Assembly (NCBI GenBank): GCA_003480425.1
Contig: QUJA01000008.1
Location: 39,760 to 103,759, forward strand
DNA length: 64,000 nt
Direction of reading: 5' to 3'
Origin: Firmicutes bacterium AM31-12AC
Lineage (GTDB): Bacteria; Bacillota; Clostridia; Lachnospirales; Lachnospiraceae
Shown here piece by piece: positions 7,713-15,051 of this stretch (its first letter is position 1; every line of letters begins with the position of its first letter). The translations under genes and the position numbers were made by a program. The notes below the pieces were generated by a model. The model was not told where the DNA came from. It searched no databases and saw only the letters and a program-made list of their open reading frames with translations.

Positions 7713-8333
7713 CTATTCTTTAATTCCGCCATGTTTCTCAATCAGCTGATTAACAACATCAATTGGTACATATCCAAATACAGTCTGAGGTGTCCCTTCT
7801 GTCTCCGCATATCCTTCAATAAGCGCATCGAGTTTGCTCGGAAACCCAAGCTCTACCTCACTATATGGCCAAGCCCTATCTCGACGAGGTGTGCAATACG
7901 CGCAACGGTTAGCTTGTACAGAAATACTAAATCCATCGTTACAGACAATACGCTTTGTAACCCAGGGTGTATCAAACCCGTCTATAATATCTGCCCTATA
8001 GTTATTCTTAAGATATTCATTTACAGTGTCTAATTTCATTTTTCTCGTACGCTTATATCTACTTGATGTTTTTTTTGCAATAACTTCATGGGTACATTCT
8101 TCTCTAATATTAGTAACCTCTCTTTGTAATGCCCGAACAGTATCGTTGAAATTCTTACGAATATCCTCATATGACATCTCCATCCATTCTTTTCGCTGCA
8201 TACAGTCTTCAGGAGTCCCACATTTAATATACTGTTCATACTCGTATATCATTTGTTCAAGCAGTTCGTTAATCGGCTCTGCCAATTCGTTACAAGTATC
8301 TTTTAAAACATCAATTTCATTATAATTAAGCAT
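7713..8333 (-). CDS. Conserved phage hypothetical protein, 206 aa
   Basis: The N-terminal half is acidic and probably coiled-coil; the C-terminal half has CAYCTPR and ends PIDVVNQLIEKHGGI. The ATG lies within the last codons of the upstream gene (8-base overlap) after GGAGG. No function can be assigned. Confidence 0.75.
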   Translation of the reverse strand: MLNYNEIDVLKDTCNELAEPINELLEQMIYEYEQYIKCGTPEDCMQRKEWMEMSYEDIRKNFNDTVRALQREVTNIREECTHEVIAKKTSSRYKRTRKMKLDTVNEYLKNNYRADIIDGFDTPWVTKRIVCNDGFSISVQANRCAYCTPRRDRAWPYSEVELGFPSKLDALIEGYAETEGTPQTVFGYVPIDVVNQLIEKHGGIKE

Positions 8334-8541
8334 CTTTTTCGCCCTCCTCTAATAAAGCCACTAATGAATCTTTTAATACGCCAGCTTCATCCATGGACAA
8401 ATGATTGATAACCCATTTTTCGATCCTTTTTTCACTTCGATCTTTACTAGCAACAACCATAATCCCATCCGTAAGTTTAACGTTTTCCCTGATTAACCCA
8501 ATTCGAAGTGTATCTGAAGTAAATATACGTTCAATATCCAT
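8326..8541 (-). CDS. Hypothetical protein, 71 aa (paralogue of 7467-7694)
   Basis: Carries the same VA.KDR....E.WVI.H.S.D core as the 75-residue gene, with a divergent N-terminus. ATG preceded by GGAG. The two copies flank one unrelated gene, so the duplication was not purely tandem or was followed by insertion. Confidence 0.7.
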   Translation of the reverse strand: MDIERIFTSDTLRIGLIRENVKLTDGIMVVASKDRSEKRIEKWVINHLSMDEAGVLKDSLVALLEEGEKDA

Positions 8542-8544
8542 ATG

Positions 8545-8910
8545 TCAAATCTCCTGTTCTTCTAATCGTATACCAGTATATTCCCATAATTCGTCTCTTA
8601 ACTTGTTTATATCTAACTCGCCATCTTGCCATTTTTGATAATAAGCCAATACGTGTGTATTAAATTCAGGTATACGCTCCTTAAATGATTTTTGCCAATA
8701 ATAATTTTTCAATACCTCCATAGGCAACGTTAAGAATAAAACCATAGCAGTGTTCACAGCATCATAAGTTGCATCTTGCTTTGCTTTCTTTAACTTATCA
8801 TTAACTTGCTCAGTCACCAGTGCTTCTAACTGTGCTCTTGTCAGATTGTACGTTGCTGTTTCAGCCTTATGTTGCTCTCGCCGCATTCTTCTTATCTCTG
8901 CTCTGCTCAT
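8545..8910 (-). CDS. Conserved phage hypothetical protein, 121 aa
   Basis: Starts with a basic helix (MSRAEIRRMRREQHKAE), then LT..QLEALV, a hydrophobic TAMVLFLTLPMEVL segment and a WQDGELDINKLRDELW end. This order is typical of a phage protein family often found near replication genes; its role is unknown. Directly upstream of the paralogue gene with a 3-base gap. Confidence 0.7.
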   Translation of the reverse strand: MSRAEIRRMRREQHKAETATYNLTRAQLEALVTEQVNDKLKKAKQDATYDAVNTAMVLFLTLPMEVLKNYYWQKSFKERIPEFNTHVLAYYQKWQDGELDINKLRDELWEYTGIRLEEQEI

Positions 8911-8916
8911 TGATAC

Positions 8917-9156
8917 TTATTTCCCCTTTCTAACAATATCACCATCATCAGTAACAAAATAATTAATGCACTCGCCAGACCACTCCAACAGCCATCGAAT
9001 CTCATCTGGAAATAAAGTAATTGGGTAAGTTTTCAAAAAATCAACCATAGTTTTGTCACTCTGAAAATATTGATACCTACACCTGTACATGACATCAGGA
9101 CGAGTATTTTTTGCTAAAATATCCATCTTACTTGGTTTACCCCACTTTTTCTTCAC
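8917..9156 (-). CDS. Hypothetical protein, 79 aa
   Basis: Basic N-terminus (MKKKWGKPSK) then a soluble, Trp- and Tyr-rich body. ATG after AAAGGGTGG. No family recognised. Confidence 0.65.
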   Translation of the reverse strand: MKKKWGKPSKMDILAKNTRPDVMYRCRYQYFQSDKTMVDFLKTYPITLFPDEIRWLLEWSGECINYFVTDDGDIVRKGK

Positions 9157-9184
9157 GTTAATTTGCCACCCTTTCTTAATATAA

Positions 9185-9379
9185 CTATTCTAAGCTATGC
9201 TGGTCTCTTACTACATTCTTATACTCTTGTAAAGCAAGGTCTCTAAGAATATCAGAACAACTGCTTCCTTTAACCATACTAAGTTGTTTTAACATGCTAT
9301 GCTCTTCGTCATTTAAACGAACTCTAATGCCATGTCTTTTAGCATTCTCTTTTATAGGTCTACCACGTCGCTTAATCAT
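9185..9379 (-). CDS. Ribbon-helix-helix DNA-binding protein, 64 aa
   Basis: The pattern RHGIRVRLNDEEHSMLKQL, then GSSCSDILRDLAL, fits a ribbon-helix-helix (CopG/Arc-like) fold: a short beta strand followed by two helices. Such proteins bind DNA as dimers and often repress their own operon. The gene overlaps the end of the zinc-binding gene by 8 bases. Target unknown. Confidence 0.75.
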   Translation of the reverse strand: MIKRRGRPIKENAKRHGIRVRLNDEEHSMLKQLSMVKGSSCSDILRDLALQEYKNVVRDQHSLE

Positions 9380-9788
9380 TCACATCACCATCTATTCGTT
9401 TTCTATAAACTTGGCCACTACGGTCAACACCATAAATACTGTCTTTTTCATATCGAGATAGCATTTCTCTTTTTTCATCTATGGTCATCACGTCTTCCAA
9501 TATATTGAGAAATTCTCCTAAATCGTCCATTTGAATTCTGTCAAACATTACTGAATATTTATACAGGACATCTTCTCGAATCACCGGTAATTCAGGATCT
9601 GGCTCACGATTAACAACTTTTAGTAACTTCTCAACGCATTCATTACATAAGTCTAACGAGATAACCTTTGCCGAATACGATTCAGCAAGATGAATACACT
9701 CAATCGGTTTACCCTTATACCTAATAATTGTATTTTTATCTCGAATATAAAATTTACCACATACATCGCATTTCTTAGCATCACTCAT
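9372..9788 (-). CDS. Zinc-binding hypothetical protein, 138 aa
   Basis: CDVC near the N-terminus and CNEC near residue 50 give a four-cysteine zinc site. The remainder is helical and acidic. The gene is first in a unit whose upstream side has a terminator. Function unknown. Confidence 0.7.
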   Translation of the reverse strand: MSDAKKCDVCGKFYIRDKNTIIRYKGKPIECIHLAESYSAKVISLDLCNECVEKLLKVVNREPDPELPVIREDVLYKYSVMFDRIQMDDLGEFLNILEDVMTIDEKREMLSRYEKDSIYGVDRSGQVYRKRIDGDVND

Positions 9789-9808
9789 TGTTTAATACCT
9801 CCTACAAA

Positions 9809-9843
9809 TAAAAAGAAAAGAGACCCATAATTTAGAGCCTCAA
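9809..9843 (-). terminator. Intrinsic terminator
   Basis: GAGGCTC...GGGTCTC hairpin followed by TTTTCTTTTTATTT in the minus direction, at the stop of the 72-residue membrane gene. Confidence 0.7.
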
Positions 9844-10050
9844 GTTACGTAAACGTTTTATAAGTCTTAAATTATATCTCCTTTCGCCATCTAAAATATT
9901 TAGAATGTTATCTGTGATTAAACACAGTAACCATATAACTAACGATATGACCATATATCTTTTTGGAATGTCTACAAATATACACACTAGTAATTCCATA
10001 TAAAATACAATCATACTGATAGTACATACTGTGCTAATAGTTTTTCTCAT
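9832..10050 (-). CDS. Small membrane protein, 72 aa
   Basis: Start at the ATG at 10050 (AGGAGG 9 bases upstream), directly behind promoter copy 4. Two hydrophobic helices (about residues 7-27 and 32-50) and a basic tail (RLIKRLRNLRL). No family recognised. Confidence 0.7.
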   Translation of the reverse strand: MRKTISTVCTISMIVFYMELLVCIFVDIPKRYMVISLVIWLLCLITDNILNILDGERRYNLRLIKRLRNLRL

Positions 10051-10078
10051 AGTTACATACCTCCTATTTATTGTGTTT

Positions 10079-10105
10079 CTATAACAGCCCATGAAAGATT
10101 CGCGG
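10079..10105 (-). promoter_or_regulatory. Recurrent promoter-like motif, copy 4
   Basis: CGCGA and TATAGA boxes at standard spacing, 29 bases upstream of the 72-residue membrane-protein gene. Confidence 0.7.
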
Positions 10106-10189
10106 ACTATTAAGCTACTATGTACATGCTGTCAGGTAATGTTTTACGCACACTTTCTATTAACGCAATTACTGTATACACAATAAATA

Positions 10190-10224
10190 TAAAAAGAAGA
10201 ACCCAAGCATTACGCCTGAGTTCC
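10190..10224 (-). terminator. Strong intrinsic terminator at the end of the 67-aa gene
   Basis: GAAC.CA.GC pairs with GC.TG.GTTC around a GTAA loop and is followed by TTCTTTTTATATTT in the minus direction; it overlaps the stop of the 67-residue gene. The 85 bases between here and promoter copy 4 hold no convincing gene. Confidence 0.75.
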
Positions 10225-10413
10225 ATTATCATTGTTCAAGTGAAGTCGTTTATATAACCCATCACTTATTAAATATTCATCATACTCTGTGTCAAATAAA
10301 TTGCCATGTCTACAAAGAATTCTCTCTCGTTTTACCCCAATTCTATCGAGCTCTTCTATAAACTTAGTTTCTTTATCTGACCCTGGTATAATTTTCATCC
10401 TATGTAAAGCCAT
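10210..10413 (-). CDS. Hypothetical protein, 67 aa
   Basis: 67 soluble residues (MALHRMKIIPGSDKET start), probably one small alpha/beta domain. ATG after AAGGAGG and 27 bases downstream of promoter copy 5. It forms a single-gene unit with its own terminator. No family recognised. Confidence 0.65.
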   Translation of the reverse strand: MALHRMKIIPGSDKETKFIEELDRIGVKRERILCRHGNLFDTEYDEYLISDGLYKRLHLNNDNGTQA

Positions 10414-10439
10414 AATATAAATCCTCCTTCTTTAATTGT

Positions 10440-10466
10440 TCATAAAAGGATAGGTAAATATCGCGG
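10440..10466 (-). promoter_or_regulatory. Recurrent promoter-like motif, copy 5
   Basis: CGCGA and TATGAA boxes with the standard spacing, upstream of the 67-residue gene and just after the stop of the 52-residue zinc-ribbon gene. Confidence 0.7.
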
Positions 10467-10467
10467 A

Positions 10468-10626
10468 CTACTTACCTGACTTATATTTATCAGGTTTACG
10501 AGACATATCGTTTAAAGGCTTGTTAATACAATCACTGCATGGATATCTATCAGCAGGTATAACATAATGTTGACAAGTCTTACAGTAGAGACCAAAATAC
10601 ATCTCTTTAATATCATTCTCCACCAC
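10468..10626 (-). CDS. Zinc-ribbon protein, 52 aa
   Basis: Two CxxC pairs (CKTC and CSDC, 16 residues apart) form a compact zinc ribbon. The start is taken at the GTG at 10626 (AGGAG 7 bases upstream), inside the end of the upstream gene; an ATG eight codons later lacks a site. The basic C-terminal tail fits nucleic-acid binding, which is inference. Confidence 0.6.
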   Translation of the reverse strand: MVENDIKEMYFGLYCKTCQHYVIPADRYPCSDCINKPLNDMSRKPDKYKSGK

Positions 10627-10783
10627 TACTCATCTCCTGTTCTGCATACTCCCGATGAAGCAACTTGATTTTAAAAGCCACATAATCTCGAGAATTCCCA
10701 TCTGGTAAATATCCAGCCAACAATCCTTTTATATCAGCTTCGAATTTAGTGTCTAATGCCTCTTTTAATTCTGCTTTATTCAT
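10613..10783 (-). CDS. Hypothetical protein, 56 aa
   Basis: Start at the ATG at 10783 with AAAGGAG upstream. A short, mostly helical soluble protein (MNKAELKEALDTKFEADIK start). Promoter copy 6, a degenerate one, lies about 45 bases upstream. No family recognised. Confidence 0.65.
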   Translation of the reverse strand: MNKAELKEALDTKFEADIKGLLAGYLPDGNSRDYVAFKIKLLHREYAEQEMSSGGE

Positions 10784-10827
10784 TTCACATCTCCTTTTTC
10801 TATAAAACACATAAAAATCCCACAAGC

Positions 10828-10853
10828 CTATAACAGACTCATGGGAATGCCGC
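10828..10853 (-). promoter_or_regulatory. Recurrent promoter-like motif, copy 6 (degenerate)
   Basis: The TATAGG box is normal but the upstream box reads AGCGGC rather than TCGCGA, one base out of register. It lies in the right place, upstream of the 56-residue gene. Confidence 0.45.
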
Positions 10854-10856
10854 TAA

Positions 10857-11021
10857 TTAAATACTGTAAACACCTATTATCTCAGTTGCTTTAAATTCAA
10901 TCAAATTGTTGAACTTTTTATCATCATCAAGTCTGAGAAGATTGCTAAGAATAATCGCTTCGATTTCTTCCGGTACATTATCCTCAGCATCAATATATTC
11001 GTCTACAATACCTTTGAACAT
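10857..11021 (-). CDS. Hypothetical acidic protein, 54 aa
   Basis: A 54-codon frame, soluble and acidic (DEYIDAEDNVPEEIE), starts at the ATG at 11021. No clear ribosome binding site precedes it, which lowers confidence. It ends where promoter copy 6 begins. Confidence 0.5.
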   Translation of the reverse strand: MFKGIVDEYIDAEDNVPEEIEAIILSNLLRLDDDKKFNNLIEFKATEIIGVYSI

Positions 11022-11052
11022 ACTAGCTTTTTTAAATTAATCATATGCACAT

Positions 11053-11220
11053 CTACTTCAACACTTTTGAAATATCACTATGTCGTATTGTTATAGTATC
11101 CCAATCTGGTCCTGGTAGTTCAACGTCAATTAAATATGCTACCCCCGGTTCTAATATCTCAACTACATCACCGTGACGTCCATCTTTTAGAATTACTTTA
11201 TCATATAATTTTACATTCAT
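11053..11220 (-). CDS. Small SH3-like (DUF4926-like) protein, 55 aa
   Basis: The pattern KLYDKVILKDGRHGDVVEI, then AYLIDVELP, is that of the tiny beta-barrel proteins called DUF4926 or KOW-like. The ATG overlaps the stop of the DUF6883-like gene and follows AGAGGTG. Single domain; partner unknown. Confidence 0.65.
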   Translation of the reverse strand: MNVKLYDKVILKDGRHGDVVEILEPGVAYLIDVELPGPDWDTITIRHSDISKVLK

Positions 11221-11531
11221 TTCGACACCTCTTTCTTTGTTACATAAGCACTCGTTAATTTTACACTAGTTCCGTTCTTTTCTTGAATCCAAGCTGTGCA
11301 TACGTTTGCTGTTTTTCCATTTGGGCCGTTTAAATTCATCACCTGCTGATACCGCATTCCATACACGTCATCACCTTTTTCTTCCAATTTACGTGAATCG
11401 AAATTATCAGAAATATTAGCCATGAGATCTTTATAATTATCTAATGTATATCCTAAAGCCTCCTCGAACGCGTGCGCTTTGTCTGGTGCTTTGTTTGGAT
11501 TCAAAGCATATTGTGTGAATTTTTCTTCTGC
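11217..11531 (-). CDS. DUF6883-like domain protein, 104 aa
   Basis: The body (KFTQYALNP, then KAPDKAHAFEEALGY) fits the DUF6883 pattern, a domain also found at the C-terminus of toxin-like and phage proteins. The ATG at 11531 has AAAAGGG 5 bases upstream. In the same frame the sequence stays open upstream into the end of the DUF5662 gene (PPYPINRDKETLN), suggesting that the two were one protein before a one-base deletion. Function unproven. Confidence 0.65.
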   Translation of the reverse strand, partial: AEEKFTQYALNPNKAPDKAHAFEEALGYTLDNYKDLMANISDNFDSRKLEEKGDDVYGMRYQQVMNLNGPNGKTANVCTAWIQEKNGTSVKLTSAYVTKKEVSK

Positions 11532-11578
11532 CATATTGACCCTTTTAATTTTAGTGTTCCTATCCAAACTATTTGTGT

Positions 11579-12190
11579 TCAAAGTCTCCTTATCACGATT
11601 AATAGGATAAGGTGGTCGTTCTTCACACCCCATTTCATACCCTTAACACCACTATGCTCGATGTCGTCATTATTGTCAAGTTCATCCAGTACTTTTCTGA
11701 TTCGCTCTAAAATAAACTCAACTTTCTTCCTAGTCTTATCGCTGATCTTCATATATGGACCATTTTTATCATACCAGGCAAATATCTCATACAGATTCTC
11801 TGATTTCCAGCTGAAACTCCACCAATCACAAATCATCTCAAGAATATAATTCTCAGGCATGTCAAGAACGGTTTCGGATTCGTCTGGATCGTCATGATTC
11901 AGAATCCAATACTGCCAGTGATGAGGGTTACGATGAATATGAAGCAACCAAGCATATTCATAATCCTGAATAACTTGATATGCTCTATTCTTACCATAGA
12001 AATATTCATCATACGGATCGTACTCATCTTCATTATTTTTACTACGATCATGATTAAAACAAATCTGCTGTGTTAAAGCTAGCTCCTGTCCTTCTGGAAT
12101 AAGTGAAGGAATCACATCACGAATAAACTCGAATGCCTTCTTTACACACGCTCTATGGTCATGCAAATATAAATCATACTCTCTACTCAT
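11579..12190 (-). CDS. DUF5662-like phage protein ending in the GVKGMKWGV motif, 203 aa
   Basis: The N-terminal domain (YDLYLHDHRACVKKAF ... NHDRSKNNEDEYDPYDEYFYG) is typical of DUF5662 phage proteins of unknown function. Near the end comes HSGVKGMKWGV, a motif seen at the tails of many Firmicute phage proteins. The last 15 residues are out of frame with the expected continuation: one added G near 11615 would give GVKNGPPYPINRD and fuse it to the DUF6883-like domain. Overlaps the MazG-like gene by 8 bases. Confidence 0.75.
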   Translation of the reverse strand: MSREYDLYLHDHRACVKKAFEFIRDVIPSLIPEGQELALTQQICFNHDRSKNNEDEYDPYDEYFYGKNRAYQVIQDYEYAWLLHIHRNPHHWQYWILNHDDPDESETVLDMPENYILEMICDWWSFSWKSENLYEIFAWYDKNGPYMKISDKTRKKVEFILERIRKVLDELDNNDDIEHSGVKGMKWGVKNDHLILLIVIRRL

Positions 12191-12722
12191 TTAACATCTT
12201 CTCCCTGTTCTTCTCTGCTTCTGCATGTTTTAAGTTATCGTCTTCCCTCTTCAACTTAACATCAATTGCACGTAACACATCACTTTCGCTAATATGAAAA
12301 ATGGACTTAAGGAGTTCGAGACTATTATATGCATCTGCCATCTCTTCCAAAAGTCCAATCTTATCATCATAGCCACGAATCTGTTTACTTATTTCCTGCT
12401 GCAGTTCTGCAAATTCTTCCATTGCGATAGTACATTTAGTTTTCCAATTACAACTCTTTAGACTTCTCTCAAAAATATCTTTACGCTGCTCCTTAGAATA
12501 ATGTGGAGCTTCTGTCAGCCCATCTACAAAAATTTTTCTATTCATTTTTATCCCCTGTCTTTTTACAATTTCGTTATATTCTTCTACCCACACATCCGGT
12601 ATAATCAAGCCCGATGCAGTGTATCTAGCCACAGCTCGTTCTATATCATGCATTCGTACTCTGTCACACATACGATACCAATAATATTTTGGCATTAATC
12701 CAATAGGTGGTTTTGTCGTCAT
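12183..12722 (-). CDS. MazG-like NTP pyrophosphohydrolase family protein, 179 aa
   Basis: Residues about 100-165 (AMEEFAELQQEISKQIRG, then LLEEMADAYNSLELL) carry the EExxE and ExxxD metal ligands of the all-alpha NTP pyrophosphohydrolases related to MazG and dimeric dUTPase. These enzymes clean nucleotide pools. The N-terminal 55 residues form a separate domain common in phage proteins (IGLMPKYYW, then AVARYTASG). No separate promoter is visible. Confidence 0.75.
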   Translation of the reverse strand: MTTKPPIGLMPKYYWYRMCDRVRMHDIERAVARYTASGLIIPDVWVEEYNEIVKRQGIKMNRKIFVDGLTEAPHYSKEQRKDIFERSLKSCNWKTKCTIAMEEFAELQQEISKQIRGYDDKIGLLEEMADAYNSLELLKSIFHISESDVLRAIDVKLKREDDNLKHAEAEKNREKMLNE

Positions 12723-13036
12723 TATTTTTCTCCTTTAAACTTACTCCAAATACAACAACGTGGTAGTTTTTTCCACGCCGCTACGTCATACCTCTCACAG
12801 TAAATATCAGTGAATACACGGTAATCATCAATTGGTGCTTTACCAGATTCATAAACCTTGTACCCATCGAATACAGTCTGTCTTGTATCGTTTATCCATC
12901 TCTGATCCCATTTACGAAAATATAAATACAGGACTTTCGGCTCATTTACACCGTATCCGTCCTGTACTGTACAAAGGTACCAACCGTCTTTTCTTGGCTT
13001 AAACAAACGATAGGGTCTCCAAACGTTAAATATCAA
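12722..13036 (-). CDS. Hypothetical phage protein, 104 aa (DUF551-like)
   Basis: The start is taken at a TTG at 13036, 8 bases after GGAGG. The pattern KPRKDGWYLCTV, then AAWKKLP, resembles the DUF551 group of phage proteins. Its first 69 bases, including part of the ribosome-binding region, are repeated at 13611-13679. Function unknown. Confidence 0.6.
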   Translation of the reverse strand: MIFNVWRPYRLFKPRKDGWYLCTVQDGYGVNEPKVLYLYFRKWDQRWINDTRQTVFDGYKVYESGKAPIDDYRVFTDIYCERYDVAAWKKLPRCCIWSKFKGEK

Positions 13037-13038
13037 TG
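12970..13038 (-). repeat. 69-bp direct repeat, intact copy
   Basis: Bases 12970-13038 match 13611-13679 at 64 of 69 positions with no gaps. This copy is the 5' coding end of the 104-residue gene. Confidence 0.85.
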
Positions 13039-13286
13039 TTCTTACCTCCAATCAGTATATTAATCGTATTTAATACAGATTCTTCGTTCCATATAGCTAC
13101 TACACGGTTACATAACAGCTCATCAGACAGCGAACCTATAAGATAACCTTGCTCGATACACATGATTTCATCGCCATCCTCATTTAACAGTCTGACATCA
13201 TTTGCATTAATAAGTGGTAAGATATCACGCAGTAGTATATCTGTGACGAACTTAAGCCCTGTTTTTGTACATTCAATATAACTCAT
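13026..13286 (-). CDS. Hypothetical protein, 86 aa
   Basis: Start at the ATG at 13286 with GAGGAG upstream. Soluble alpha/beta composition (FVTDILLRDILPLI, then CIEQGYLIGSL). It overlaps the next gene by about 11 bases. No family recognised. Confidence 0.7.
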   Translation of the reverse strand: MSYIECTKTGLKFVTDILLRDILPLINANDVRLLNEDGDEIMCIEQGYLIGSLSDELLCNRVVAIWNEESVLNTINILIGGKNIDI

Positions 13287-13299
13287 CGTTTCTCCTCTT

Positions 13300-13575
13300 C
13301 TAATCGAATTCGTAGTCTTCTGATTCATTTTGATAAACCATGATCTTGATTGGCTTGCCATTGCTACTATCACTCTCAATGTGAATGATACCATTGAATT
13401 GCAAATAGTTATTGCCATCCGGATCGACCATTGTAAGACTCCCATCTTCTCTTTTATCTGACACTGAAATATTAATCGGCTCTAATGGTTCTGCTTTCTT
13501 TTCACTTCCACTGCAGCCTGCCAATCCAAGTGTAGCTGTAAATATAAATAATCCTGCTATGATTTTAGTTTTCAT
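13300..13575 (-). CDS. Phage-encoded lipoprotein, 91 aa
   Basis: A signal peptide (MKTKIIAGLFIFTATLG) ends in the lipobox LAGC at residues 18-21, so the mature 71-residue protein should be anchored to the outer face of the membrane. The ATG at 13575 follows AAAGGAG. Lipoproteins in prophages often block superinfection; that role is inference only. Confidence 0.75.
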   Translation of the reverse strand: MKTKIIAGLFIFTATLGLAGCSGSEKKAEPLEPINISVSDKREDGSLTMVDPDGNNYLQFNGIIHIESDSSNGKPIKIMVYQNESEDYEFD

Positions 13576-13610
13576 TCTCTTACTCCTTTTAAACATGTGA
13601 TATAATACCA

Positions 13611-13679
13611 GTACAAAGGTACCGACCGTCTTTTCTTGGCTTAAACAAACGGTACGGTCTCCCAAAGTTAAATATCAAT
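13611..13679 (-). repeat. 69-bp direct repeat, orphan gene fragment
   Basis: 64 of 69 bases match the 5' end of the gene at 12722-13036. In frame it reads RPYRLFKPRKDG, but it is cut off and runs into the lipoprotein leader. A remnant of a duplication or recombination. Confidence 0.8.
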
Positions 13680-13701
13680 CCTATAACATACTTTTTAAAA
13701 T

Positions 13702-13740
13702 AAAAGAGAAAAGACCCAGCTAAATTTAGCCGAGCCCTTA
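13702..13740 (-). terminator. Intrinsic terminator
   Basis: Strong hairpin (GGGCTCGGCTAAA pairing with TTTAGCTGGGTC) followed by TTTTCTCTTTT in the minus direction, upstream of the 62-residue gene's stop. Confidence 0.7.
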
Positions 13741-13766
13741 CTCTAATTAGCGACTATAATCAAATA

Positions 13767-13955
13767 TCAATCACCTGTATAGTTCCACAAGTTTCCATAA
13801 AATTCTCGTGCTTCCTTATATTCGTCGTCAGTAATCAATCCATCATCCCTCGCTTTACCGAAAGCTTCTGCTAACGACATCTGCACAGGATAAGGATTAT
13901 ACATATCTTCGAATTTGTTATAAAGCTCGTTCCATTCCATTCTTGTCTTTGTCAT
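13767..13955 (-). CDS. Hypothetical protein, 62 aa
   Basis: Soluble, helical, acidic (SLAEAFGKARDDGLITDDE). The ATG has AAAGGAG upstream and promoter copy 7 lies 28 bases further. The sequence between helices looks like a bihelical, possibly EF-hand-like turn, but no calcium site is certain. Confidence 0.65.
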   Translation of the reverse strand: MTKTRMEWNELYNKFEDMYNPYPVQMSLAEAFGKARDDGLITDDEYKEAREFYGNLWNYTGD

Positions 13956-13982
13956 ACTTTTAATCTCCTTTCTGACTATTAG

Positions 13983-14009
13983 TCATAAAAAGGAACAGTT
14001 TTGTCGCGT
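13983..14009 (-). promoter_or_regulatory. Recurrent promoter-like motif, copy 7
   Basis: CGCGA and TATGAC boxes at standard spacing, upstream of the 62-residue gene. Confidence 0.65.
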
Positions 14010-14076
14010 AGAAAGAAAAGAAAAGGTCTAGTTTCATTATCATCACTCCTAATTTTGAAATCTACGTTTCGATGGT

Positions 14077-14259
14077 TTAATTGTTTTCTTCCGTACTTCT
14101 TATGATTAATACATAGACCATAAATATTATGACGCAAGTGATAAGAAATATATTGTCTATATAATTTAACTGTCCTGAAAACGCTACTCTTATTAAATTT
14201 CCCATTAGAAAAAATAAAAATGCTTCACAAATTTTTTTAATTAATTTTATATGTTTCAT
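14077..14259 (-). CDS. Small membrane protein, 60 aa
   Basis: A basic N-terminus (MKHIKLIKKI) and two hydrophobic helices (about 12-27 and 34-53) with a short acidic tail. ATG after GAGAGGAA. No family recognised. Confidence 0.65.
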   Translation of the reverse strand: MKHIKLIKKICEAFLFFLMGNLIRVAFSGQLNYIDNIFLITCVIIFMVYVLIIRSTEENN

Positions 14260-14287
14260 AATATTTCCTCTCTAAATTATCGTTTTA

Positions 14288-14399
14288 TCAAAATTTATAC
14301 TTTGCAACCGCATCTTCCCAATTGCCAATGATACAGATTTTGTCAATTTCTTCAGCAATTTGCTCTATTTGTTTTACCGTCCAGTTTAATATTAGTCAT
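14288..14399 (-). pseudogene. Frameshifted small gene
   Basis: An ATG at 14399 opens MTNIKLDGKTN and stops after 15 codons, while the next frame continues with a gene-like chain (VKQIEQIAEEIDKI, then NWEDAVAKYKF) of about 30 codons that has no start. A shift of one frame near 14375 would join them into a 36-residue helical protein. Confidence 0.45.
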
Positions 14400-15051
14400 T
14401 TGGTTTCTCCTCTCCTGTAATTAACTCTGAATATGGTAAAGTCTCAATCCACTTACAGAACTCCTGCCACTCATCAAGTTTGTGATTCTTCCTGCTGTGA
14501 TACATATTTGCTAGAACCTCATAGTTTAACATTACGTTTGCTGTAAGATGAAAACCCATTGGTAGTAATTCAATAATCGCTCTCCAATATTTCTTTTCTT
14601 TAGTCTCATTAAACATTTTTGCAAGCCATGTTAACGTAGCTCGCACTGTATCAAATGTTTTAACTGCTACTTCACCAACCTCGTCAATTCCTTCATGATC
14701 GAAGGAATCCAGCTCGAATCCCATAATATGAATCTTGTGCATTTTTGAGCAGCTATTTCTTACGGTTCCAACCTTGTAAGTATCAAATTCAGCCCACCAA
14801 GTATGACCTGCAGTGATTCTCACATACACCGGCATCATCCTCATGAACTTTCTATGATCTGTACCCGCTTTTGCTAACCGCTGCATAAGAGAGTAGTCGT
14901 TGTTACCAATTGTCATATTTTCCAGACTATACAAATCGGGGTCAGTCTCTGTATCACTCTTATTCCATGAATTCATAGGGTTTCTCATACCCTGAATAAC
15001 GAATTCCATCTGCTCTGGACTTACCAAAACTACATTTTCTAATTTAATCAT
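14392..15051 (-). CDS. Conserved phage/mobile-element protein, 219 aa
   Basis: The pattern RNPMNSW, AGTDHRKFMRM, WWAEFDTYKVGT, RNSCSKMHKI and YHSRKNHKLDEW belongs to a family found widely in Firmicute phages and integrative elements. No function is known to me; the charged conserved blocks suggest an enzyme, and a distant link to flavin-dependent thymidylate synthases has crossed my mind, but the RHRxxS motif is not present. Confidence 0.75.
   Translation of the reverse strand: MIKLENVVLVSPEQMEFVIQGMRNPMNSWNKSDTETDPDLYSLENMTIGNNDYSLMQRLAKAGTDHRKFMRMMPVYVRITAGHTWWAEFDTYKVGTVRNSCSKMHKIHIMGFELDSFDHEGIDEVGEVAVKTFDTVRATLTWLAKMFNETKEKKYWRAIIELLPMGFHLTANVMLNYEVLANMYHSRKNHKLDEWQEFCKWIETLPYSELITGEEKPND

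Noticed and set aside
10110..10232. A 40-codon frame with a membrane helix between the 67-aa gene and promoter copy 4
   Set aside because: It has no ribosome binding site and reads straight through a strong terminator hairpin; the similar stretch at 25890-25952 is explained by shared terminator T-run sequence (CTTTTTATATTTATTGT).
13961..14037. A 25-codon frame with TTAGGAG upstream that overlaps promoter copy 7
   Set aside because: Very short, of low complexity and reads through the promoter; could be a leader peptide but nothing supports it.
14392..15051. Thymidylate synthase ThyX
   Set aside because: Only a vague likeness; the RHRxxS signature of ThyX is missing, so it is left as unknown.
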